Source: Aphrocallistes beatrix
Lineage: Eukaryota; Porifera; Hexactinellida; Sceptrulophora; Aphrocallistidae
DNA: 64,000 bases
Assembly: GCA_963281255.1 (NCBI GenBank)
Contig: OY725490.1
Coordinates: forward strand, 1,550,001-1,614,000
Reading direction: 5' to 3'
Position 1 is the stretch's first letter. Each line of letters opens with the position of its first letter. Positions 1 through 10,252 of this stretch are shown in pieces. The position numbers were made by a program, and so were the translations under genes. Under the pieces are notes generated by a model. The model searched no databases, was not told the DNA's origin, and saw nothing but the letters and a program-made list of their open reading frames with translations.

Positions 1-530
1 GATTCTTAAAATCTAAAGACATGTAAACTGATTAAGCTGATTAAAAGAATGACGGAAAATTCCTCGCAAAGAAAATTCGTCGCTATCGTATTTAATGCCT
101 AAATAAGCATTTAACCTGCATCCAGTGTATTTCCATTTTCGGATGATTTCGAGTCATAGCGGCTAAAATCAAGACATCTACAGACATTACAAGCTCGTAC
201 ATAAGCTACGGCTGTGGTGCAAGATCCCATGATTCCATTATCATTCACCTAAATTGCCATGATATCACGTGACGACTTTAATTCTCCACCTCAAAAAAGG
301 CTCTTTGACATCTGGTTTCGAGCTCCATTCCTCCTTTCAAATGCATTCGGCCTTTGGCCCCTCATCATATTCCCACACCTAAAAGCACCATCTTCTTACA
401 CATTGTACATACAACTTAGATTCCCGTGACGAATCTTTCTGCGACGAATTTTCCGTTAACGGATTAAAATTATGTTCCGCAGTGATATTTTGACATACTG
501 GTAACATATATCTAAATATCATAGATGTAA
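1..530. other. No gene seen
   Basis: AT-rich sequence with frequent stops in all frames. I see no exon, RNA gene or clear repeat boundary here. Confidence 0.5.
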
Positions 531-539
531 TCCCTCAAG

Positions 540-902
540 GGGAGTTCGACAATTCGCAACACGACAACTCGCAATATATTTCAGCTTTGAAGAGGGAGCA
601 AGGACTTGTAGAAGTAAGACAGGCAAAATACATTGCTAGTGATAACCCGACTAAACGCAAGACGGTGCAGGATAACGAAAAGGCCCTGAAGAATCTAGTG
701 AGAAGCAGATCGTCCCAGGTTGGAATTTTTGAGAGGCGTGGCGCACCATTTCAGCATTGGGACTGACTAATGCGTGATGACACATTATATTGATTAAATG
801 ACAATAGTTAATAAATAGTTAAATACTTGACTTCGCTAATAAAAGGAATAATAAAGTAGTAGATTTTATGAGGATTGTCATGTTGCGAGTTGTCGGACTC
901 CC
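540..902. mobile_element. Mutator-like MITE with 9-bp TSD
   Basis: The ends are inverted repeats (GGGAGTTCGACAA at the left, complement of TTGTCGGACTCCC at the right). The element is flanked by a perfect 9-bp duplication, TCCCTCAAG, at 531-539 and 903-911. A GGG start with a 9-bp TSD is typical of Mutator-like elements. A short open stretch inside (about 596-765) is too small to be a transposase, so the copy is non-autonomous. Confidence 0.75.
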
Positions 903-1087
903 TCCCTCAAGTCAGTTCATATTAATTCTTATTATAATTTATGGCTTTACTGTCATAAAATAATAACAGATTACAATCAATACATGGAATCACTAAGTGA
1001 TGTTTTGGTCGCTATGTGCTAATAATTTTCAATACAAATGTAGGGTATGAATAAAATCACTTTAGTGGAACCCCGGTTGAGAAGCAC

Positions 1088-1410
1088 TGCCCTACGATAA
1101 CAGAGAGGGACTAAGTTAAAAATCAATAAATATTGTTATTTATAATCGATGTATAGACAGAAAATGTATCATCAATCTAGAGTATACCCATCCTAAATAA
1201 TCGTTTGATCTAGTCAGATCAAGTCTATCACTTTTTATTCATTCATTATGAGTCATCACATTCGAATCAGAAGATGAAAAATAGGTGAAACGGTTAAGTT
1301 TGAGATAGACACATCAAATATATTATCAATGTATAGTATATCGACCATAAAAAATCGTTTGGCCAGGTCAGATTACTTGTATATCCTTTTGATTTTTCAT
1401 CATGATGTCA
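1088..1410. repeat. Left arm of large inverted repeat
   Basis: About 320 bp that recurs in reverse complement at 6975-7252 and 7732-7795. The partner arm was later split by a Tc1-like MITE. The two arms enclose about 5.6 kb and may be the ends of an old, large element. Confidence 0.65.
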
Positions 1411-1874
1411 TCACAGTATAAAAATGTCTCTTTTACAGTATTTAGGCTAGTATTCTCAACTTAAAATGCAGCTTTAAATTTTTCTTTAAATATCTCATCC
1501 AGAATGCTTCATACTTTCCATTGATTCCATCCCCAGAAGGTACAATTATTCCTGATTATTCACTGTCACTCATCTAAAATGCCACTCAACCACCTCTCCA
1601 TTCAGAAATTCCTCTTTCAGTCTTTAGTTGATATTCTCAACTCAAAATGCTGCTTTTGCTTTCTTCTTGCAGATATCTCATCCGAAATGCTGGACAATTG
1701 TGAGAAAGAACTAACGCACATATTCAAAAAGTAGAATCAACGCCCATTTTGGGAGTAGAACTAACGTCTACATTCAAAATAGATATAATGTATATAGATG
1801 GAATAGAACTAATGCATGCGCCTCTCCATAAACTGCTTCTGAAAATCATTAAATTCGACACAGATATGACTGAA

Positions 1875-1940
1875 TGGATATGGATACTTTGATACCGTTT
1901 ATATATGCTGGTAATACATTCATAACCTCTACTCTGCGTG
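1875..1940 (+). repeat. Relic of foldback family FB, left piece
   Basis: Matches part of the right arm of the foldback at 8371-9435 (the stretch reading ATATATGCTGGTAATACATTC). Its continuation appears 3.9 kb later at 5888-5922, so the old foldback half was split by the element at 1973-5887. Confidence 0.6.
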
Positions 1941-1977
1941 GTTACTGACTTTAATTAGATCTTCTATTTGTTCTGTC

Positions 1978-2270
1978 ACGAAAATTTTGGTCCGGGGGCC
2001 AATTTTTTCATGGAAAATTGGTCCTCCCCTGAAAATTTTGGTCCCACTATGGACCAATTTTCCATGGAATTTTGGTCCGGAGGGACCATTTTTTTCAGGG
2101 AAAATTGGTCCGGGGGGGACCATTTTTTTCAGGGAATTTTGGTCCAGCGTGACCAATTTTTTCAGGGAATATTGGTCCGGGGGGCCATTTTTTTCAGGGA
2201 ATATTGGCCCGGGAACCATTTTTTTCAGGAAAAATTGTCCGGGAGACTAATTCTTTCATGGAAAATTAGA
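1978..2270. repeat. Palindromic GGACC repeat array, left arm
   Basis: Around ten units alternate GGTCC, purine-rich spacers and AATTTT/AAAATT blocks. Each unit is close to self-complementary, so a single strand could form a chain of hairpins. The open frames seen here are by-products of the repeat. Confidence 0.8.
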
Positions 2271-2320
2271 TTCTATCAATCATTTGTCGCGATTGGAAAT
2301 ATGTAACTGATACTTCAATG

Positions 2321-2944
2321 CAAGGCCGTAGCAACCGGTACGGCTGGTACGGCCATGGTCGTACCACTTTTACGGCCCTTACATCTTAATGATTTTGTAT
2401 TCAATAAGTGAACCTAAATACCTAATGGTACTACAGTACACCCTCGCTAATCCGAACAGCTCTGTGCCAATGATCGAAAAAATCGTTCGGATTAGTGAAT
2501 TTGTTCCGATTAGTGAAATAATACTAATTCAATAGGGTATTAACTATAAAAAATTTGAATTGTTAGAATATTAAGGATAATATTTTGTTATGATTCCTTC
2601 TTTAATGAGGTTTCTCAATCTTATTGAAATATATAATGTTATAAACGTTGATTTAAAGTATAGAGGCGAATAATATTATATTTCGGGTGTTCGGATTGTA
2701 AGAATGAAGTGTTCGGATTAGCGAGGGTTCGGACTAGCGAGGTTCGGATTAGCGAGGGTGCACTGTATTTACAAAAATGAACTATTGTTGCTTGATAAGA
2801 ACTGCTGATATCGATATTTGAGCCTATAAGGTTCAAAATATTTGTGGCGGGCAAGCCCGCAAGACCCCATATGGTTGCTCGCTACGATCGGTCTGATCCA
2901 CCAAGAATGGCCGTACCACTTTTCATGAGCTTGCTACGGCCCTG
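2321..2944. mobile_element. hAT-like element with 8-bp TSD
   Basis: The terminal repeats are CARGGCCGTAGCAA, and a perfect 8-bp duplication CTTCAATG lies at 2313-2320 and 2945-2952. The CAGGG-type end with an 8-bp TSD is the hAT signature. No transposase is present. A second MITE is nested at 2434-2765. Confidence 0.75.
2434..2765. mobile_element. Tigger/Tc1-like MITE, nested
   Basis: The ends are CAGTACACCCTCGCTAATCC and its approximate inverse, with TA on both sides (2432-2433, 2766-2767). It sits inside the hAT-like element and is therefore younger. Non-coding. Confidence 0.65.
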
Positions 2945-3039
2945 CTTCAATGTAATGCAAAGAGAAATACTAAACAGTATGTAGGTAAAACAACAGGTAC
3001 ACAACTATATAATATTGAGTCTAATGCCTATGACAATCC

Positions 3040-3620
3040 CCATACACAGGTGATGGGAATGGGAATGATTTTCCCCCCGTGGGGATTCCCTCAGGATTCC
3101 TATGGGGATTCCCACAGGAATTCTATGGGAATGGGAATTGAAATTTCATTCCCACGGCAACCCTGATACATATTTAGCTAATCTCTAATCTAAGAAGTGT
3201 ATTTTATTTCTTCTGCTCTCTAAAATCTGAACTCTCTTCCTATTGTACCTATTGCAACTATGATAACTAGACCTAATAACAGCTACCGCAGTGCCACTGG
3301 GGCTTAACATCCTTTCCAAATGGTGATGCATTTTTCATTGAAATAATGGTTAGTTAAGGAATAAAAAAATATTTTTTACGTTTTTGGGGGAATAAAAAAA
3401 TATTTTCCCGGAATAAAAAAATATTTTTGGAATAAAAAATTCTGTTACAATTTTCGATACTTGTACTATAGTTAGAGTTTCCTATCTGAGTTTCCTGATA
3501 ACCACTACTGGTCCAGTAGTGGTTATTAGTGATGAAAAAACTAACGAGAAAAAACTTTGACAATGCTACTATTAATAGTCTATTATGCTAGCCTCCGAAA
3601 AATAAAAAATATTTTAACGA
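3040..3620. other. Simple-sequence rich, no gene
   Basis: Contains a GGGAATGGGAAT-rich stretch (3053-3160), a tandem GGAATAAAAAAATATTTT repeat (3357-3440) and a near-perfect hairpin with 13-bp arms (3498-3527, ATAACCACTACTG and its complement around GTC). No exon is seen. Confidence 0.5.
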
Positions 3621-5498
3621 ATTCTGCGGCCGTATTCACTAAGAACTTAAGACCGATCTTAAGATCGATCTTAGTGCTTAAGTCTTAAGTTCGATCTTAA
3701 GTCGTATTCACTAAGAATGGTATTCACTAAGATTTAAGTTCGATCTTAAGACCGAACTTAAGACCGAACTTTAAGCAACCTAGGGAGGTGTCTTAAGTAT
3801 TGGAATTGATTCGATTTTCACTAATTACTCCATAAATGTTGTTCAAACTTACTTCTATCGAACATTTAATCTACCTTGATTGATATTAGACTTCAAATAA
3901 AATTTAAATATTATAAAAACATTTCTCCTTATTGTGTGTAACATCGCAACATGTATCACATGCTATATTCGTGGCAAATTCTTTTTGGATTTGTATGAAT
4001 AAACAAACATACATTCTTTGATCATATAATCATTCCAATATGCACAATTATAGAGACAGGCTTTATATATTGATTCACATGACTGATAATAATCACTTTG
4101 ATCCTATTTTCCTATTCACAATGATTTTTTCAGCAGTCTCTGACGTTTCAATCTATAATAGTCCCTCTGCTATTCATCAACCTGCTGTAATGGAAGTAAG
4201 TCTGCAGCCTTCAAGAGTTCGACCGAATCATCTTGCTCATCAACAGTTCGCCTTCTCTTCCGACTTTTCTTTGATGGCTTACGAGTATATATTGTCGGGA
4301 TTTCAACTCCTGGAGACTCTAAAATTGGAGTATCTTCAAATTCAACGGGACCTGCAGCTGATACTGTTGATGCTATTGGAATTTCATTGTTCTCAGCTGG
4401 TGCTTTGAAAAAGATCAGCAGCACCTGTAATTCCGCTAAAAGCAAGGGTGTTTTGAAACATCTCTGTTACCCGATCTGCAGAGTCAGAAATACTTCTATC
4501 TGCTGATATAATTACATGTCCTCGTCTTCTACCTGTCCAGCAGTGTTTGTACCCCACACCAGTCTTTCTGACTTCCTGTTTTTGTCAGCAGAATTCCTGA
4601 GCCTCTCAAAATCTCACCTGCTGATTCAATTTCATTAATGAGACTTCTCTGGTCCAATTTGCTTTGCGGGATTTGTCCATTTGGTCTGGTATTGTTAATG
4701 CAAGCACTCAGCAGCAATTTATATACACGGGAGGACGCCGACTTACCATAACCGCTAATGACACCAATTATTTTCGTAACACCAAATGACGCAGAAATTT
4801 TACCGTCGATAGAGTTCAATTTATTGTACTTCTCATATCCAGTGTTTATACTTTGTTTTAGAGAGGTTTTCATGCTACAATATATAAAGACACGTCGTTT
4901 ATATGTTTTGTTTAATATAATATTATGAATCCATGAGGTATAACTTGTGCTCTTTGATAGCTCTTCCTTTGATATTGACTAGTGTAGAATAATTATAGAT
5001 TACATGCATAAAACATTGAATTTTCATAATAGAATTCAAAGTTAAAACAAAGATTTCACCACAGATACGTATGTAAGAGACTCACTAGCAGGCATTCCAG
5101 GCGGTACAACTACATAGATAGAAGCTATGTCTTACAGGAGTGGGTTAATCAATCTTCTTTGCTCCTAATATTGACATTAATTGCCCCAATTTTGAACAAA
5201 AAGAAGAAATATAGTTTATTTTCACTAGATCAATAATAAATGACCACTTACCATTACAAATATTATAGTTCAGTTTTGTATTTGGTTAGTATAATGCTAT
5301 ATTCTAATCATATTAACCCTAACGTTATTTCTAAGTTCTATCTTAAGATCGATCTTAACTAAGATCGATCTTAAGATCGAACTTAATTCTTAGTGAATAG
5401 CTCTAAGTTCGATCTTAAGATCGATCTTAACTAAGATCGATCTTAAGACTTAAGATCGATCTTAGTGCTTAAGATCTTAGTGAATACGGCTGCTGAAT
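3620..5498. mobile_element. Element with GCCGTATTCACTAAG ends
   Basis: Inverted ends of the form GCCGTATTCACTAAG lie at about 3628-3645 and 5470-5488. They are followed by dense subterminal runs of AAGATCGATCTTAAG words (3640-3775 and 5335-5470). Such subterminal repeats are typical transposase binding sites in cut-and-paste elements. Two short minus-strand ORFs lie inside (4529-4873 and 4170-4445). I do not recognise the superfamily; ISL2EU or Harbinger-like elements are possible. Confidence 0.5.
4170..4873 (-). pseudogene. Unidentified element-borne ORF remnant
   Basis: Two minus-strand open stretches in different frames: 4529-4873 (114 codons) and 4170-4445 (91 codons). Around 4446-4560 the readable frame changes again, which suggests one protein broken by frameshifts or split by an intron. 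The downstream piece has a basic KPSKKSRKRRR patch that could be a nuclear signal. I recognise no domain. The location between inverted repeats suggests it belongs to the 3620-5498 element. Confidence 0.35.
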
Positions 5499-5569
5499 TT
5501 ATAAAAATATATTTACGAACAAAAAAATTATAGATTAATAAAAAAATGTGCTTAAAAGATACCCTGCCC

Positions 5570-5885
5570 CGGACCAAAATTCCATGAAAAATTAGTCCCC
5601 CGGACCAATTTTCCCTGAAATAAATGGTCTCCCCAGACCAATTTTCCCTGAAATAAATGGTCCCCCCGGACCAATTTTCCCTGAAATAAATGGTCCTCCC
5701 GGACCAATTTTCCCTGAAAAAAATGGTCTCCCCGGACCAAAATTCCATGGAAAATTGGTCCATAGTAGGACCAAAATTTTCAGAGGAGGACCAATTTTCC
5801 ATGAAAAAATTGGTCCCCCGGACCAAAATTCCATGGAAAATTGGTCCCCCGGACCAAAATTTTCGCGGACCAATTTTCCAGTGAC
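5570..5885. repeat. Palindromic GGACC repeat array, right arm
   Basis: Reverse complement of the array at 1978-2270, with a few more units. The units are GGACCAATTTTCC(A/C)TGAAA followed by a GGTCC half. The array forms the right terminal inverted repeat of the 1973-5887 element. Confidence 0.8.
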
Positions 5886-5926
5886 AGTTCAACCATCTCC
5901 TACCGCATCCCTAGTCCAAATTATCT

Positions 5927-6046
5927 GCTTGGGTGATGCAGTGGTTAGGGCGTTTGAATACCAAGACTTAGGTCGCGGGTTCTAACCTCGCTCTAGTCAT
6001 TTGCATTTTACTCTCAATTACATTGCTTCGGTAATGTAATCTGAGC
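5927..6046 (+). mobile_element. tRNA-derived SINE, first part
   Basis: Contains a box A-like TGATGCAGTGG and, about 30 nt later, a box B-like GGTTCTAACCTC, the internal pol III promoter arrangement of a tRNA-derived SINE. The sequence then runs past a tRNA length and resumes after 6700. It does not fold into a convincing mature tRNA, so I call it a SINE head. A P-like foldback is inserted at 6047. Confidence 0.5.
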
Positions 6047-6700
6047 CATAGACTACTTAATATACAGACTGGCAACTCACCGAAATCACTAAATAAAAGA
6101 GAGGCCAGTTTCTAATTTTTACTCGTGGACATAAATTATTATGGAAAGTTACAAATTCGATATAATATGGGGTAATAAGGTATGGTGAATCCATTGGGAG
6201 GCTTTTTGAGGTTCTCAGAATTGCGGTTTAGGCGCCAATTAATGATGACTTAGCTTCATATATATTGAACAAATTTGCACTAACTGCACTAACTTAACTA
6301 CAAAGTCATATAATACATATTACTAAATAGTTATACACAACTGGCAACAGCAAATGATCAGATTTTCAATGTTCCAATGTTTAATCTGATCATTTGCTGT
6401 TGCCAGTTGTGTATAACTATTTAGTAATATGTATTATATGACTTTGTAGTTAAGTTAGTGCAGTTAGTGCAAATTTGTTCAATATATATGAAGCTAAGTC
6501 ATCATTAATTGGCGCCTAAACCGCAATTCTGAGAACCTCAAAAAGCCTCCCAATGGATTCACCATACCTTATTACCCCATATTATATCGAATTTGTAACT
6601 TTCCATAATAATTTATGTCCACGAGTAAAAATTAGAAACTGGCCTCTCTTTTATTTAGTGATTTCGGTGAGTTGCCAGTCTGTATATTAAGTAGTCTATG
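6047..6700. mobile_element. P-element-derived foldback MITE
   Basis: Almost the whole 654 bp is one palindrome with arms 6047-~6365 and ~6385-6700 around a short loop. It has a perfect 7-bp TSD, TCTGAGC (6040-6046 and 6701-6707). Its first ~190 bp (CATAGACTACTTAAT...) match the terminal repeats of the intact P-like transposon at 33016-36705, so that transposase is the likely mobiliser. Confidence 0.85.
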
Positions 6701-6790
6701 TCTGAGCCTACACTCTTGCAGAACCTTAGTGAGCTGAAAGCACTAGGATGTCATCTCGTTTAAAGGTAAAGTTAAGTCAGGTGCTATCTT
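6701..6790 (+). mobile_element. tRNA-derived SINE, second part
   Basis: Continuation of the SINE interrupted by the P-like foldback. Removing the foldback and one TSD copy rejoins the sequence through TCTGAGC. Confidence 0.35.
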
Positions 6791-6974
6791 TCTTGCCTAC
6801 TGATAGCCGAGTTTTTCTCTGTAACACGCTATCATATGAACACAGACATACCATCATATGCATACAGACACGCCGCATACACCTATTCAGCAACTATCAG
6901 TAGGTTTAGCACCTCACCCAGATTGTAAACCCCCTGAGAACATATTAGCATGGATTCAGGGGGTATATAAATCT

Positions 6975-7795
6975 ATAAACTTTTTAACTTTATGACATCA
7001 TCATGAGTAAATGAAAAGAGATAGAAGTGATCTGACTTGGTTAAAAGATTGTTTATGGTAGAAATACTACACAATGATAATATATTTGATGTGTCTATCT
7101 CAAACTTAACCGTTTCACCTATTTTTCATCTTCTGATTCGAATGTGATGACGTCATAATGACTAAATAAAAAGTGATAGACTTGATCTGACTAGATCAAA
7201 CGATTATTTAGGATGGGTATACTCTAGATTGATAATACATTTTCTGTCTATACACTACCCGGACAAAAGTATTCGACCACCACGAAAACTTCCATACAAA
7301 TAGTATTTAATTAGATCTTTTAAAAAAGGAACATGTCCTTAAACAGTAGAATATACTCTATTTTTAGTTCAAATTCATAATCTACACATTCTAATTACTC
7401 ATACATGAGAGTTTCAACTCAATTACTTATTTTGATGTTGAGAATTATCAACCTATGCCACTTTGTGTCACTAAAAGCCATCATATATAATGGCTGTGAC
7501 TTGGGACAAGTAGTATCAAGTAGCAAATGTTGATATTTATTAACTTGGGAGATAGTAATTTAGCTGATGCTATCAATTATGAGTAATTAGAATGTGTAGT
7601 TTACGAATTTGAAATAAAAAATAGAGTATTCCTTACAGTTTGAATACATATTCCTTTATGATTAGACCCACTTTAATACTATTTGTATGGCGGTTTCTGT
7701 GGTGGTCGAATACTTTTGTCCGGGTACTGTACATCCATTATAAATAGCAATATTTATTGATTTTTAACTTAGGCCCCTATCTCTTATCGTAGGGT
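6975..7795. repeat. Right arm of large inverted repeat
   Basis: Reverse complement of 1088-1410, interrupted at 7253-7729 by a Tc1-like MITE. The two flanks of the MITE align with adjoining sequence in the left arm. Confidence 0.65.
7253..7729. mobile_element. Tc1/mariner-like MITE (CCCGGACAAAAG family)
   Basis: The terminal repeats CACTACCCGGACAAAAGTAT and the inverse are flanked by TA (7251-7252 and 7730-7731). Non-coding, 477 bp. Degraded relatives occur at 14516-14806 and 15768-15806. The uninterrupted left arm at 1088-1410 gives the empty site. Confidence 0.8.
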
Positions 7796-8370
7796 ATGTA
7801 ATAGATTTTTGCATAACTCAAGGAGAAATTTTGGGGGGGCTGGAATTTTCAATATAGTGAAAAATGCTTTAATCACTAAAATTTAGGTACCCAAAATATC
7901 CCCGAATGTTATCTCATAGTTCCGGTTTGACTTCAGGTGTTAGTTTCAGGTCCATTTTTGAGACCGAAAATGCATTCAAATCAAATTGGGACCGCGACTT
8001 TGAACTCTACACATTTTAAACTACTGACATGATTAATTTTGGACCGTTCGGGCATAAAATGACAAATCTATATTGGTTGGAAGTGTTTCAGTGAGTTTAG
8101 AATTTCACAGAAACACGAAATGAGATTCCAAATTTTTGGTGACGTCATAATTACAAAACGGCTGGACCAAACGATTTGAAACTTTCACATATTCATTGGC
8201 TAGTAAAGGGCTTGCGTTTCAGGCAAATCGGTTGATGTTGGTGAAATAACTGGATGAATTGGCCTGGAATTCCCCGTATGCCAAATTTCTCATTTCTAGT
8301 ACTACCTCCCAGTTCCTCAATCAACTTACACAAACAAAACGAAAAAAACCAATGAGTTTTAAATAATGTA
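7796..8370. other. No gene seen
   Basis: AT-rich with many stops; no exon or element border that I can support. Confidence 0.4.
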
Positions 8371-9435
8371 TAAGCATAGCCTACTGTATATAAGGCCTCA
8401 CAGTAACTTGCGGATTTTGGACTAGGGATGCGGTAGAAGATGGTTAAACTAATACATGAGCTGCCTTAAATCATTAACAAAGCACAATAGAGCTTAGGAA
8501 TGTATCACCAGCATATATAAATATGGTGTCAAAGTATCCATATCCGTTGTTAAAATTTAGATTTGTCACCAAATGGTTGCGCAATAGGTCATATTTGTGA
8601 CAAATTTTCAGAGGCCGTTTAGGGGCACTTCTAAGTGTTTTTATTATAAAATTTTTCGCATAGAACTGAGATGTAAATGGGTTAATACGAAAAACTTGGA
8701 ATTTTTTCATGGAATGTTGCTATGGAAACGTGTTTTGGTCAGTTGGAGTTATATCTTGAAAACCACGATAGTTAGATATTAAAATTTAATTCTATTTGAT
8801 AGCGAATATACTACTTCCTATTAAGCGATAATATAATTTCGACGTCTAAATTCAATGGTTTAAGATATATTCGACAAATTACCAAATGTGACCAATATGA
8901 TAAATTGTCTAATAACTCGTAAACTATTGAATTTAGACAAATAAATTATATTATCACTTAATAGGAAATAGTCTATTGACTATCAAATGGAATTACATTT
9001 GAATGTCTAGCTCATGCGGTTTTCAAGATATGATCCCAACTGATCAAAATACGTTTCCATAGCAACAGTGGAATGTAGCAACATTCCACGAAAAATTCCC
9101 AATTTTTCCTAATAACCCACTTACATCTCAGTTCTATGCGAAAAATTTTATAATAAAAACACTTAGAAGTCCCCCTAAACGGCCTCTGAAAATCACCAAT
9201 TTTGTCACAAATATAACCTATTGAGCAGCCATTTGGTAACTAATCTAAATTTTAACAACGGATATGGGTACTTTGACACCATATTTATATATGCTGGTAA
9301 TACATTCCTAAGCTCTATTGTGCTTTGTTAATGATTTAAGGCAGCTCATGTATTAGTTTAACCATCTTCTACTGCATCCCTAGTCCAAAATCCGCAAGTT
9401 ACTGTAAGGCCTTATGTACAGTAGGCTATGGTATA
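8371..9435. mobile_element. 1-kb foldback element (family FB)
   Basis: Two ~500-bp arms are reverse complements, beginning near AGCATAGCCTACTGT and ending near ACAGTAGGCTATG. It codes for nothing evident. A second copy is at 53597-54492 in intron 7 of gene 3, a partial one at 37165-37265, and a split relic at 1875-1940 plus 5888-5922. Confidence 0.7.
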
Positions 9436-9539
9436 CGATTTTATAATTTAAACTTACCCTAATTGAATTTCAGTAGGAAACGTTTAGAAAAATTGATAGA
9501 TATTAGGAAAAATTGTGAAAACAAACTATATTGCAAAGA

Positions 9540-9850
9540 GTGCGCTCCAGTGATCGCGGTCATCGAAAAATAGATCGCCGCTCCGGGTTCCGCTCCTGTG
9601 TTTCACATGGAGCGCGCTCCAACCTCCGCGCCTCGAAACAGGAGCGCACTCCTTTAAAAACGGAGTGTATTATTCAAATCTTTATTTTTTTCTAATCTTG
9701 TTTGAATTTTGCGATAAATTTCATTGTACAAGTATAACCCTATAACCCATTATTTTCGAAAAAATTTCGAAAAGTATTTTAGGGGAGAGCATGGAAGAGC
9801 GCGCTCCAATTATAGGTAAGGAACACGGAGCGAGAGTGCGTTCCCAACTT
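9540..9850. repeat. GGAGCGCGCTCC-rich stretch
   Basis: Several copies of the 12-bp palindrome GGAGCGCGCTCC and variants cluster at 9545-9650 and again at 9795-9845, around an AT-rich centre. It looks like the ends of a small inverted-repeat element. No coding content. Confidence 0.4.
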
Positions 9851-9903
9851 TAAGGAACGCTTAACGCTCTGATAATTAGTTCATGACGATATGAATGGAA
9901 TGT

Positions 9904-10040
9904 GGTACTGTCACACCGTGGATGGTCCGCTGCTGTAATTGGTCCGGGGACCATCCATAGCACAGGAAGACCACTGACAGCGCCGTCGATGGTCTGGCCG
10001 GACCAACCTTGGCGGGGACCATCTACGGCTTGACAGTACG
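9904..10040. mobile_element. Short foldback upstream of gene 1
   Basis: The left end GTACTGTCACACCGTGGATG is the inverse of the right end (CATCTACGGCTTGACAGTAC, with mismatches), and GGTCC/GGACC pairs lie between. It ends about 130 bp before the gene 1 start codon, so it could influence the promoter. Confidence 0.55.
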
Positions 10041-10170
10041 AGTTGACTGGTATTTCATTCAAGTATAAGGCGCACCACCCTGCTAAGCAATTATCAAACA
10101 AAATGCCCACACCTATGCTTTTCACGATTCAACTTTTCTCTCTCTCTTTTTACTTTTTAGCTATATTGCC

Positions 10171-10252
10171 ATGTTAGTGGGATCATTACAGTCTCTCGTT
10201 ATATTTCAACTTCTATCATTGTTGTTGCTTGATTCTTGTTATTCAGTTGAAG
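10171..10252 (+). CDS. Gene 1 exon 1: signal peptide
   Basis: Encodes a hydrophobic leader (MLVGSLQSLVIFQLL, then LLLL) ending in phase 1 at donor GTAAAT. The first base of the split glycine codon is completed by the Ig exon. Confidence 0.75.

Larger units (their letters stand above)
1973..5887. mobile_element. 3.9-kb DNA element with internally repetitive TIRs
   Basis: The ends read CTGTCAC at the left and GTGACAG at the right. Next to them lie ~300-bp arms at 1978-2270 and 5570-5885 that are reverse complements of each other. Each arm is a tandem series of GGACC/GGTCC palindromic units with AATTTTCC-type spacers. The element interrupts a foldback relic (1875-1940 continuing at 5888-5922), which supports its insertion and its boundaries. 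I could not define a clear TSD. The interior holds a nested hAT-like element and a second element with its own inverted repeats. The superfamily is not known. Confidence 0.6.

Noticed and set aside
1968..2306. Overlapping ORFs in the GGACC arrays (also 5443-5892)
   Set aside because: Repeat-derived frames open on both strands at once; no domain.
5927..5995. tRNA gene
   Set aside because: Box A- and B-like motifs are present, but the acceptor stem does not pair and the sequence continues into a tail; a SINE head fits better.
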